DNA of 25,667 nt from Clostridia bacterium (GTDB lineage Bacteria > Bacillota_A > Clostridia > Oscillospirales > Acutalibacteraceae): positions 1 through 25,667 of the forward strand of contig JAFSAK010000056.1 of the NCBI GenBank assembly GCA_017441045.1. The letters run 5' to 3'. Made by a program: the position numbers and the translations under genes. Positions 8,244-14,443 of this stretch are shown here, piece by piece. Below the pieces are notes generated by a model. It saw only the letters and a program-made list of their open reading frames with translations, was not told where the DNA came from and searched no databases. Positions within the stretch are counted from its first letter, which is position 1. Every line of letters starts with the position of its first letter.

Positions 8244-8935
8244 TTGAACACCTCCCTAAAGAGTTCATCAACGCTCATTTCGTGTTCTTCACGGATTTCA
8301 TCAACCGTTTTGTGAAGAACGATATTTCCGTTTTTAAGAAATATAACCTCATCGAGTATAGATTCGATATCGGAAATTAAGTGGGTTGAAATTAAGACAG
8401 AAGCGCTAGGATTATAGTTGTTTATGATGGTTGAAATTATAAAATCTCTTGTGGCAGGGTCAACGCCCGCTATGGGTTCATCAAGAACATAGAGGTTAGC
8501 GTTCCTGCTCATAACAAGTATGAGAGCCACCTTTTCTTTGTTTCCTTTGGAGAGATTTTTGAGTTTTCTTTCGGGTGAAATTCCAAGGCGCTCCAGCATA
8601 CTGTAAGCAAGCTCGGTTCTGAAGTCGTAGTAAAATTCCTCAAAATATGAAACTATTTGTTTTACGGTCATCCAGCTATTTAAGAAATTGTTGTCGGGAA
8701 GATATGCCACCTGCAATTTCGAAATAGGGCCGGGCTTTTCGGAGCATACATAAATTTCTCCGCTTGTGGGCTGCAAAAGCCCGTTTATCATCTTTATAAG
8801 GGTGGTTTTGCCGGAACCGTTAGGTCCGAGAAGACCTATTATGCGACCGGTTTCAAGAGTCAGGTTAATATTGTTTACTGCGGTTATCATACCGAATTGT
8901 TTGGTTAGGTTTTCGCATCTTAGCAATTCACTCAT
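8237..8935 (-). CDS. ABC transporter ATP-binding protein
   Basis: A 232-residue nucleotide-binding domain. Walker A GPNGSGKT is at 37-44, the Q-loop region follows, the signature is LSKGN at 128-132 in place of LSGGQ, Walker B ends LYVLDE at 148-153, the D-loop AGVDPA follows, and the switch His185 is in STH. The LSKG form is usual for the YtrB/YxlF-like exporters, so it does not indicate loss of activity. The gene begins 4 nt inside the end of the GntR gene (ATGA overlap) and ends inside the permease gene. Such tight coupling supports a regulator-ATPase-permease module. It is about the family's normal length with no C-terminal extension. Confidence 0.93.
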   Translation of the reverse strand: MSELLRCENLTKQFGMITAVNNINLTLETGRIIGLLGPNGSGKTTLIKMINGLLQPTSGEIYVCSEKPGPISKLQVAYLPDNNFLNSWMTVKQIVSYFEEFYYDFRTELAYSMLERLGISPERKLKNLSKGNKEKVALILVMSRNANLYVLDEPIAGVDPATRDFIISTIINNYNPSASVLISTHLISDIESILDEVIFLKNGNIVLHKTVDEIREEHEMSVDELFREVFKW

Positions 8936-9297
8936 AGCGTCGGCTCCTTAAGTAAAAATTTTTCTCTGATTTCTTCGGCAGAGAAACCTAGCTTTTGCAT
9001 TTCGCTGAGGTAAAACTTCGTTTTTTTCTCCGCTATACTTTGCACTATTTCTTTGGCTTTTCCACAATTTTCGCTTACAAATCTACCGGTGCCAATTACG
9101 GAATATATAAGTCCGTCTTTTTCCAACGATTCAAAAGCTTTTTGAACGGTGTTTGGGTTAACGCCGATTTTTAAGGCAAGTTCTCTCACAGAGTAAAGTT
9201 GTTCGCCCGCGCGTTTTTCTCCAGCGGCTATCTCCGCGCAGATAAATTCATATATTTGAGGGCAGATAGGTTTGCTTTTCTCTATATTACACTCCAT
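8932..9297 (-). CDS. GntR-family transcriptional regulator (YtrA-like)
   Basis: A 121-residue repressor-type protein: an N-terminal winged helix (about 10-78, with SVRELALKIGVNPNTVQKAF as the recognition region) and a short helical tail (about 80-121) typical of the YtrA subfamily, too short for a ligand-binding FCD or UTRA domain. The open frame extends to 9339, but ATG at 9297 has AAAGGA 6-7 nt upstream and starts the family-like MECNIEKSKPIC; the longer version would begin inside the promoter. It is the first gene of the ABC operon and is very likely autoregulatory, because a 26-bp dyad covers the -10 of its own promoter. The inducing signal is not readable. Confidence 0.9.
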   Translation of the reverse strand: MECNIEKSKPICPQIYEFICAEIAAGEKRAGEQLYSVRELALKIGVNPNTVQKAFESLEKDGLIYSVIGTGRFVSENCGKAKEIVQSIAEKKTKFYLSEMQKLGFSAEEIREKFLLKEPTL

Positions 9298-9319
9298 AAT
9301 ATGTCCTTTCATAAACAGT

Positions 9320-9367
9320 GTACTATTGTTATAATACAATAATACATTATATGCGGCAAATTGTCAA
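9320..9367 (-). promoter_or_regulatory. Promoter and GntR operator of the ABC operon
   Basis: On the minus strand TTGACA (9367-9362) and TATTAT (9344-9339) are 17 nt apart. A 26-bp dyad, GTACTATTGT / ACAATAATAC with a 6-bp centre TATAAT (9320-9345), has one mismatch in ten arm positions. It covers the -10 and the expected transcription start. This is the expected geometry for repression by the first gene product. Confidence 0.75.
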
Positions 9368-9371
9368 TATA

Positions 9372-9399
9372 AACAAAAAACCCGACGACCGTCGGGTTT
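9372..9399 (-). terminator. Intrinsic terminator of proS
   Basis: On the minus strand AAACCCGAC pairs with GTCGGGTTT around a short GACC/GGTC centre (stem about 9378-9399), followed by the tract TTTTTTGTT (9380-9372). It lies 7 nt after the proS stop and directly upstream of the ABC operon -35. Confidence 0.88.
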
Positions 9400-9405
9400 G
9401 GATTT

Positions 9406-10842
9406 TTAATACGCTTTGCCCCAATAGAGCATTTTATCGGCCTTTTTGCCGCAGCAAACACAGGTTTCTCCTATTGCTTCCTGCTCGAAGGGGATGCATC
9501 TTGATGTAACGCCTGCAACCTCTTTAAGTTTATCTTCGCATTCGCGGTCTCCGCACCACATCGCCCTTATAAAGCCGGGCTTTGTGTCTGCAATTTCCTT
9601 CATTTCATCGAGATTATGAGCATCATAGGTCATATTTTCGCGGCGAGTGAGGGCCTTATTATACATATCATCGTGAACCTGCTTTAAAAGTTCGGGAATC
9701 TTCTCTTCGAGTTCATCGAGAGAAATGGTGATTTTTTCATAAGTATCGCGTCTTGCGATAACACAGCAGTTGTTTTCAATGTCGCGAGGGCCAATTTCAA
9801 GACGGAGGGGCACGCCCTTCATCTCATATTCGGCAAACTTCCAACCGGGTGTCTGGTCGGTGGTATCCAGTTTAACGCGGCAAACTTTTTTAAGACGCTC
9901 ATAAAGTTCGGTGGCCTTTTCGGTAACGCCTTCTTTGTGAGATGCAATAGGAATAATAACGGTTTGAATGGGTGCTATTGCGGGGGGGAGAACGAGGCCG
10001 TTATCGTCACCGTGGGTCATAATAACCGCGCCGATAAGGCGGGTAGTGGTGCCCCAAGATGTTTGATGAGGGAATTGAGATTTATTTTCTTTATCGGTAA
10101 ATTCAACCTCAAATGCTCTTGAAAAACCATCGCCGAAATAGTGGGAAGTACCGCTTTGAAGGGCCTTGCCATCGTGCATAAGCGCTTCAATAGTATAGGT
10201 GGCTTCTGCGCCTGCGAAACGCTCTTTATCGGTCTTTTTACCTTTAACAACGGGCATAGCAAGTGCTTCTTCGGCGAAACGGGCGTAGATATTCAGCATC
10301 TGCTCGGTTTCTTGTTTTGCTTCTTCGGCGGTGGCGTGAAGGGTGTGACCCTCTTGCCATAAGAATTCTCTTGAACGAAGGAAGGGGCGGGTGGTCTTTT
10401 CCCAACGAACAACGCTGCACCACTGATTATAGAGTTTGGGCAGGTCACGGTAGGAGTGAACAATATTTTTAAAGTGGTCGCAGAAAAGGGTTTCGGAGGT
10501 GGGGCGAACGCACAATCTCTCCTCAAGTTTTTCTTCGCCGCCGTGGGTTACCCAAGCAACTTCGGGGGCAAAACCTTCAACGTGGTCCTTCTCTTTCTGG
10601 AGCAAACTCTCGGGAATAAAGAGAGGCATATAAACATTTTCGTGATCTGTTTCTTTAAAGAAGCCGTCCATAATTTTTTGAATATTTTCCCAGATGGCAT
10701 AACCATAGGGTCTTATAATCATACAACCCTTTACGGAAGCATAATCGATGAGTTCCGCTTTGATACAAACATCGGTGTACCACTTGGCAAAATCCTCATC
10801 CATAGAGGTTATTGCTTTTACCATCTTTTCGTTTTTAGCCAT
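9406..10842 (-). CDS. proS: Prolyl-tRNA synthetase, short archaeal/eukaryotic type
   Basis: A 478-residue class II aminoacyl-tRNA synthetase that charges tRNA-Pro. It is the ProS3-like type: it lacks the large internal editing insertion of the long bacterial form and ends with the type-specific zinc-binding domain (MWCGDREC, then CVCCGKK) and a conserved C-terminal Tyr (YWGKAY). Motif 2 elements RPTSET and [14 protein letters not shown], and the later [14 protein letters not shown], are visible. A GTG at 10851 is in frame, but ATG at 10842 follows AGGTG by 6 nt and is preferred. The leader is only about 30 nt, so no T-box fits ahead of it. The gene is monocistronic, with its own terminator, and divergent from acpP. 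Confidence 0.96.
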   Translation of the reverse strand: MAKNEKMVKAITSMDEDFAKWYTDVCIKAELIDYASVKGCMIIRPYGYAIWENIQKIMDGFFKETDHENVYMPLFIPESLLQKEKDHVEGFAPEVAWVTHGGEEKLEERLCVRPTSETLFCDHFKNIVHSYRDLPKLYNQWCSVVRWEKTTRPFLRSREFLWQEGHTLHATAEEAKQETEQMLNIYARFAEEALAMPVVKGKKTDKERFAGAEATYTIEALMHDGKALQSGTSHYFGDGFSRAFEVEFTDKENKSQFPHQTSWGTTTRLIGAVIMTHGDDNGLVLPPAIAPIQTVIIPIASHKEGVTEKATELYERLKKVCRVKLDTTDQTPGWKFAEYEMKGVPLRLEIGPRDIENNCCVIARRDTYEKITISLDELEEKIPELLKQVHDDMYNKALTRRENMTYDAHNLDEMKEIADTKPGFIRAMWCGDRECEDKLKEVAGVTSRCIPFEQEAIGETCVCCGKKADKMLYWGKAY

Positions 10843-10877
10843 ACTAATCACCTAACATAAGAAAGTCATACTTGATT

Positions 10878-10906
10878 ATTATAAAATAAATCCCAAAAAT
10901 TTGCAA
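10878..10906 (-). promoter_or_regulatory. Promoter of proS
   Basis: Minus-strand TTGCAA (10906-10901) and a perfect TATAAT (10883-10878), 17 nt apart. Transcription would start about 30 nt before the ATG, leaving no space for a regulatory leader. Confidence 0.6.
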
Positions 10907-10909
10907 CAC

Positions 10910-10928
10910 TTTAATTGTTATAATTAAA
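10910..10928. promoter_or_regulatory. AT-rich dyad between proS and acpP
   Basis: TTTAATT (10910-10916) and AATTAAA (10922-10928) form a perfect 7-bp inverted repeat with a 5-bp centre, 14 bp upstream of the acpP -35. It could be a binding site for a fatty-acid regulator, but the sequence is so AT-rich that chance is a fair explanation. Confidence 0.25.
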
Positions 10929-10942
10929 AATTCAAAAAAATA

Positions 10943-10971
10943 TTGACAAATGATGAAAATCAACATATTAT
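10943..10971 (+). promoter_or_regulatory. Promoter of acpP
   Basis: TTGACA (10943-10948) and TATTAT (10966-10971) are 17 nt apart, a near-consensus promoter fitting a highly expressed gene. The predicted start leaves a leader of about 30 nt. Confidence 0.75.
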
Positions 10972-11007
10972 TTGTTTATAAACATTTTAATTTCTGGAGG
11001 CAAATTT

Positions 11008-11238
11008 ATGGTATTTGAAAAGATCGCTGAAATTCTTGCAGAACAACTTGATGCAGACAAAGAGAGCATAACCGCTGAAACGCGCATTGCCGAAGATCTT
11101 GGCGCAGATAGTTTGGATGTAGTTGAACTTTTAATGTCCATTGAAGATGAGTTTGATGTTGAGGTTCCCGATGAGGAAATCGAAAATGTTAAAACCGTCG
11201 GCGATGTAGTTGAATATATCAAAGCTAATATGGATTAA
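11008..11238 (+). CDS. acpP: Acyl carrier protein
   Basis: A 76-residue acidic four-helix protein that carries fatty acyl chains on a 4'-phosphopantetheine arm in the cytoplasm. The attachment motif is [12 protein letters not shown], with Ser35 as the modified residue. Helix III region [19 protein letters not shown] is typical. The open frame begins at 10972, but the ATG at 11008 has a strong GGAGG upstream and gives the normal ACP length. It stands alone between its own promoter and terminator rather than in a fab cluster, and is next to proS and carD. It is a fatty-acid-type ACP by motif; a dedicated secondary-metabolite role cannot be excluded but nothing nearby suggests one. Confidence 0.96.
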   Translation: MVFEKIAEILAEQLDADKESITAETRIAEDLGADSLDVVELLMSIEDEFDVEVPDEEIENVKTVGDVVEYIKANMD

Positions 11239-11245
11239 GATTTAG

Positions 11246-11269
11246 AACCCCGATTTTTCGGGGTTTTTT
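11246..11269 (+). terminator. Intrinsic terminator of acpP
   Basis: AACCCCGA (11246-11253) pairs with TCGGGGTT (11258-11265) around a TTTT loop, followed by TTTT; it starts 8 nt after the stop codon. Confidence 0.92.
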
Positions 11270-11315
11270 CATTTTTTACCCAATATTTATGCGGGAATAT
11301 TTGTCTAATTTGCCT

Positions 11316-11345
11316 ATGACAAAAAAGGCGAAAAAATGGTACAAT
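11316..11345 (+). promoter_or_regulatory. Possible promoter of carD
   Basis: ATGACA (11316-11321) and TACAAT (11340-11345) are 18 nt apart. A 7-bp inverted repeat with one wobble (11309-11315 with 11326-11332) surrounds the -35. Support is moderate. Confidence 0.45.
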
Positions 11346-11373
11346 TAAAAGAAAAAACTTTACGGAGGCCGAA

Positions 11374-11880
11374 ATGTTAAAGTTGGGGCAAACCGTTTCC
11401 TACGGTTCACAAGGAGTTTGTACCATTACCGAAATAGTGGAAAAAGAGATAGGCGGAAAAAGGTCAAGTTACTATGTTTTAAAACCGATTTACCGAGAAA
11501 ACAATACTATTTTTGTTCCTGTTGATAACGAAAAACTTACGGGTAAAATGCGCAGTTTATTGTCCAAAGAGGAAATAGAAGAGCTGATTTTATCCATCCC
11601 CGAAGAAAAAACTTTATGGATTGATGAGGATGGAAAGCGCAGAGAAGCATATAGAGAAATACTTTCCTCGGGGAATCTGAGGGGTGTAATCGGCGTTACC
11701 AAAACCCTCTATGGCGAGCGTAAAAGGCGTCGCGAAGCAGGTAAAAAACTCGGTCAGCAGGATGAAATGCTGCTTGAGAGGGCCGAATCGCTTTTATGCG
11801 ATGAATTTGCTCAAGGACTCGGTATAAAACCGAGCGAAGTAATATCGTTTATAAGCGCAAAATTAGACGGCGAAAAATAA
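11374..11880 (+). CDS. CarD-family transcriptional regulator
   Basis: A 168-residue CarD/CdnL-like protein. The N-terminal Tudor-like RNA-polymerase-interacting domain (about 1-60) has the family pattern of a short Gly-containing start (KLGQTVSYGSQGVCTI) and paired strands ending in IFVPVDNEK. The C-terminal half (about 65-168) is helical and charged, with basic stretches such as GERKRRREAGKKLG that contact promoter DNA in known members. CarD proteins bind the RNA polymerase beta subunit and stabilise open complexes, often at ribosomal promoters. GGAGG lies 6 nt before the ATG. It is apparently monocistronic: a weak hairpin overlaps its end, and the aromatic operon promoter starts 39 nt after its stop. 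Confidence 0.9.
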   Translation: MLKLGQTVSYGSQGVCTITEIVEKEIGGKRSSYYVLKPIYRENNTIFVPVDNEKLTGKMRSLLSKEEIEELILSIPEEKTLWIDEDGKRREAYREILSSGNLRGVIGVTKTLYGERKRRREAGKKLGQQDEMLLERAESLLCDEFAQGLGIKPSEVISFISAKLDGEK

Positions 11881-11889
11881 CCGTCTTTT
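11865..11889 (+). terminator. Weak terminator-like hairpin at the end of carD
   Basis: AGACGG (11865-11870) pairs with CCGTCT (11881-11886) around a 10-nt loop that contains the carD stop, then only TTTT. It may be leaky, so some read-through into the aromatic leader is possible. Confidence 0.45.
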
Positions 11890-11918
11890 ATACTCCGTTA
11901 TGTATTTTTCAAAAACCC

Positions 11919-11947
11919 TTGACAAAATATATAAATAAGAGTAATAT
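11919..11947 (+). promoter_or_regulatory. Promoter of the aromatic amino acid operon
   Basis: TTGACA (11919-11924) and TAATAT (11942-11947) are 17 nt apart. The transcript should start near 11954. That gives an untranslated leader of about 190 nt before the aminotransferase gene, containing the leader peptide, a large hairpin and a terminator. Confidence 0.8.
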
Positions 11948-11981
11948 ATAATAAATTTTGAGGAGTAAAGGAGTTAAAATA

Positions 11982-12050
11982 ATGTCTAATTATTATTTTT
12001 ATTATTATTTTAAGATGGACTGCCTTGGCTTCTCGAAATGCGTCGCTTAA
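11982..12050 (+). CDS. Tyr/Phe-rich leader peptide of the aromatic operon (attenuator peptide)
   Basis: A 22-codon ORF starting ATG at 11982, with AAAGGAG (11967-11973) 8 nt upstream, ending TAA at 12048-12050. It begins MSNYYFYYYF: codons 4-10 are Tyr-Tyr-Phe-Tyr-Tyr-Tyr-Phe. In total it has five Tyr, all TAT, and three Phe, eight of 22 residues, and no Trp. The enzymes encoded downstream make exactly Phe and Tyr and not Trp. Peptides of this design (compare PheL of enteric bacteria) act by their translation and not as products: ribosomes stall at these codons when charged tRNA is short. It is followed within 70 nt by a terminator, and by the first structural gene at 12144. The codon run is AT-only, so chance needs consideration, but the start, RBS, length, composition, terminator and pathway all agree. 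Confidence 0.85.
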   Translation: MSNYYFYYYFKMDCLGFSKCVA

Positions 12051-12078
12051 ATAGCGGCAAGGAAGTATAGGGTAGTCC
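12017..12078 (+). promoter_or_regulatory. Candidate antiterminator hairpin of the aromatic operon leader
   Basis: GGACTGCCTTG (12017-12027, inside codons 12-16 of the leader peptide) can form 11 pairs, three of them wobble, with TAGGGTAGTCC (12068-12078). Inside it CTTCT (12029-12033) pairs with GGAAG (12061-12065), and GTCGCT (12042-12047) with AGCGGC (12053-12058) around a 5-nt loop containing the leader stop codon. Its 3' arm shares 12076-12078 with the base of the terminator (12074-12078 if the terminator extends into its T-tract), so both cannot be complete at once. Structures are hand-folded; no energies were computed. Confidence 0.65.
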
Positions 12079-12125
12079 GTAACTGTTTGTGCATTTTGGC
12101 ACTTGGTTGCGGATTTTTTGTTTTT
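12076..12125 (+). terminator. Attenuator terminator upstream of the aromatic operon genes
   Basis: TCCGTAACTG (12076-12085) pairs with TGGTTGCGGA (12104-12113). After a small internal loop GTGC (12089-12092) pairs with GCAC (12099-12102), loop ATTTTG. The tract TTTTTTGTTTTT (12114-12125) follows immediately. It lies between the leader peptide and the first gene in the same direction, so it is a regulatory terminator and not an end-of-operon one. Confidence 0.85.
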
Positions 12126-12143
12126 AGAAAACGGGGTGAAGTT

Positions 12144-13340
12144 GTGATTTCAAAAAAGATGGCAGAGTTAGGCAAAGCGCCCTCTAAAATCAGAGAGATT
12201 TTCGAATATTCCCGCAAAAGAAAGGCGGAAATAGGCGAAGATAAGGTATTTGATTTTAGTTTGGGAAATCCGAGCATACCCGCGCCAGAAAAGGTAACGG
12301 CAGTTATGGAAAATTTAATCAAAACGCTCTCTCCCACCGCCATTCACGGATATACTTCGGCGCAGGGGGATATAAATGTCCGCAAAAAGATTGCCGAGAA
12401 TATAAAGAGCAGATTTAACGCGCAGTGTTCTTATGAAAATATCTATATGACCTGCGGCGCCGCCGCATCTCTTACCATAACCCTTAAAGCCCTTGTGGAC
12501 AGCGAGGAAGATGAAATCATAATTTTGGCTCCCTATTTCCCCGAATATAAGGTGTTTATAGAAAACGCTGAGGCAAAGATAGTTGAAGTTAAGTGTAAAG
12601 CGGATAGTTTTGCTCTCGATATTTCTGCCATAGAAAAAGCCATCAGCAAAAACACCAAGGCCATTATTATAAATTCCCCCAATAATCCTTCGGGCGTTAT
12701 TTTCAAAGAGGATGAACTGAAGCAATTGGCGGAAGTTCTCAATAAAAAGCAAAAAGAATTTAAAACCCAAATTTATATCATAAGTGATGAGCCATATAGA
12801 GAATTGGTTTACGGCGATATTAAACCGCCCTTTATCCCAAACCTCTATGATAATACGGTGGTTTGTTATTCGTATAGTAAATCTCTCTCGTTGCCGGGAG
12901 AGCGAATCGGATATATATTCGTAAGCCCCAAGGCAAGCGGTAGCGATGATTTATTCTTTGCGGTTTGCGGCGCGGGTAGATCCCTCGGTTATGTTTGCGC
13001 GCCGAGTTTGCTTCAGTATACCGTAGCCGAGTGCGACGCAGTTGAGATAAATATTGAAGATTACAAGAAAAATCGGGAACTTTTATATACCTCGCTTAAA
13101 GAGATCGGTTACGAAACCGCATCTCCCGACGGTGCCTTTTATCTTTTTGTGAAATCCCTGGAAGAAGATGCGTGCGCTTTCTGCGAAAAAGCCAAGAGCC
13201 ACGAACTTCTCTTGGTGCCTTCGGATAGTTTTGGCGTAAAAGGGTATGTGCGAGTAGCGTATTGCGTATCGTATGAGCAGATAGAAAAATCTTTACCCGC
13301 CTTTAAGGCACTTTATCTCGAATATAAAGGAGAAAAATAA
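12144..13340 (+). CDS. PLP-dependent class I aminotransferase (aspartate/aromatic type)
   Basis: A 398-residue fold-type I aminotransferase. The PLP Schiff-base lysine is Lys246 in SYSKSLSLPGERIGY. Asp215 and Tyr218 (ISDEPYRE) and the NNPSG motif at 180-184 are the usual cofactor contacts, and the substrate-carboxylate Arg is probably in GYVRVAY near the C-terminus. As first gene of a Phe/Tyr operon it most likely transaminates phenylpyruvate and 4-hydroxyphenylpyruvate, though aspartate or other substrates are possible. The open frame reaches back to 12087, inside the terminator, and must not be used. GTG at 12144 has GGGGTGA about 5 nt upstream; an ATG at 12159 is a second choice. Its stop overlaps the pheA start by 1 nt (TAATG). 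Confidence 0.9.
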   Translation: MISKKMAELGKAPSKIREIFEYSRKRKAEIGEDKVFDFSLGNPSIPAPEKVTAVMENLIKTLSPTAIHGYTSAQGDINVRKKIAENIKSRFNAQCSYENIYMTCGAAASLTITLKALVDSEEDEIIILAPYFPEYKVFIENAEAKIVEVKCKADSFALDISAIEKAISKNTKAIIINSPNNPSGVIFKEDELKQLAEVLNKKQKEFKTQIYIISDEPYRELVYGDIKPPFIPNLYDNTVVCYSYSKSLSLPGERIGYIFVSPKASGSDDLFFAVCGAGRSLGYVCAPSLLQYTVAECDAVEINIEDYKKNRELLYTSLKEIGYETASPDGAFYLFVKSLEEDACAFCEKAKSHELLLVPSDSFGVKGYVRVAYCVSYEQIEKSLPAFKALYLEYKGEK

Positions 13341-14428
13341 TGAACGACCTTTTAAAAGCAAGGGAAATAATAAATCGGGTAGATACCGAAATGGCGCAAC
13401 TTTTCGAAGAGCGTATGGATGCCGCAAAAATGGTTGCCGCTTATAAAAAGGAACACGGTCTTCCCGTAGATGATATAGCCCGCGAAGAAGAAATTATAAA
13501 GAAAAACACCGAAATGATAGAAAAGGAAGAGTATAAATCATATTATACCTCTTTTTTGAGAAATAATATTGACCTATCCAAAGCCCTTCAGCACCGCCTT
13601 TTAGACGGTATGAGGGTAGCGTATAGCGGTGTTAAAGGCGCTTTCGCCCAACTTTCCGCCAAAAAAATCTTCCCCGATGCCATTACGGTTTCCTATGCAG
13701 ATTTCGGCGCGGCGTATAAAGCGGTTGAAAACGGAGAGTGTGATTGCGCGTTGCTTCCCATAGAAAACAGTTTTAACGGCGATGTTGGCAAGGTTATGGA
13801 TTTATCCTTCTTCGGAAATCTTTACATAAACGGAATTTACGATGTTGAAATAAACCAAAATCTTTTGGCCGTAAAGGGCGCTACCATCGATGGAATAAAA
13901 AAGGTTTTAAGCCATCCTCAAGCTCTCGGACAGTGCGCGGCGTATATAGAAAAGCACGGTTTTGAAGGGGTAGAAGCGGTAAATACCGCCGTTGCAGCCA
14001 AAGAGGTGGCGGAAAAAGGCGATATTAGCGTAGCCGCCATAGGAAGCGCAGAGGCGGCAGAGGAATTCGGCCTTAAAATTTTAGAGGCAAATATAAATCA
14101 GAGCAATATAAATACTACCCGTTTTGCCGTTTTCTCTAAAGCGCAAAAGTCGGCAAGCAAGAAAGATAACCATTTTGTAATGTTCTTTACCGTTAAAAAT
14201 GCGGCGGGCTCATTAGGTCAGGCCGTTTCGGTTATCGGTAATCACGGGTTCAATCTTAAGGCCCTTAAAAGCCGTCCCACCAAGGAACTTATCTGGGATT
14301 ATTACTTCTATGCCGAGGGCGAGGGTAATATAAACGGCGCCGAGGGCAAGGCAATGCTCAAAGAACTTAATGAGTGTTGCAATAATATAAAAGTTGTAGG
14401 AAATTTTGAAAAGGAAATCAGAATTTAA
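13340..14428 (+). CDS. pheA: Bifunctional chorismate mutase / prephenate dehydratase
   Basis: A 362-residue fused enzyme: AroQ-type chorismate mutase (about 1-85, all-helical, starting LLKAREIINRVDTEMAQLF), prephenate dehydratase (about 92-265) with the catalytic TTRF at 259-262, and an ACT regulatory domain (about 278-360). It turns chorismate to prephenate and then to phenylpyruvate. The ACT domain has GSLGQ and KSRP where the family usually has GALx and ESRP, so Phe binding is likely but perhaps altered. TyrA in this operon has no mutase domain, so this protein is the only visible source of prephenate for both branches. It begins on the overlapping TAATG of the aminotransferase gene. Confidence 0.94.
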   Translation: MNDLLKAREIINRVDTEMAQLFEERMDAAKMVAAYKKEHGLPVDDIAREEEIIKKNTEMIEKEEYKSYYTSFLRNNIDLSKALQHRLLDGMRVAYSGVKGAFAQLSAKKIFPDAITVSYADFGAAYKAVENGECDCALLPIENSFNGDVGKVMDLSFFGNLYINGIYDVEINQNLLAVKGATIDGIKKVLSHPQALGQCAAYIEKHGFEGVEAVNTAVAAKEVAEKGDISVAAIGSAEAAEEFGLKILEANINQSNINTTRFAVFSKAQKSASKKDNHFVMFFTVKNAAGSLGQAVSVIGNHGFNLKALKSRPTKELIWDYYFYAEGEGNINGAEGKAMLKELNECCNNIKVVGNFEKEIRI

Positions 14429-14443
14429 GTTTAGGTGAAAGTT

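Noticed and set aside
8237..8935. Inactive ABC ATPase because the signature is LSKGN
   Set aside because: LSKG variants are normal in this exporter subfamily, and Walker A, Walker B and the switch His are intact.
11954..12125. T-box riboswitch upstream of the aromatic operon (Tyr or Phe specific)
   Set aside because: The stretch TAGGGTAGTCCGTAAC looks faintly like the T-box core, but the conserved GGTGGAACCGCG-type sequence is absent, and there is no room for a stem I with a specifier loop 5' of the leader ORF.
12087..12143. Longer aminotransferase N-terminus starting at TTG 12087
   Set aside because: It would start inside the attenuator terminator hairpin and has no ribosome binding site; GTG 12144 has one and gives a normal family length.
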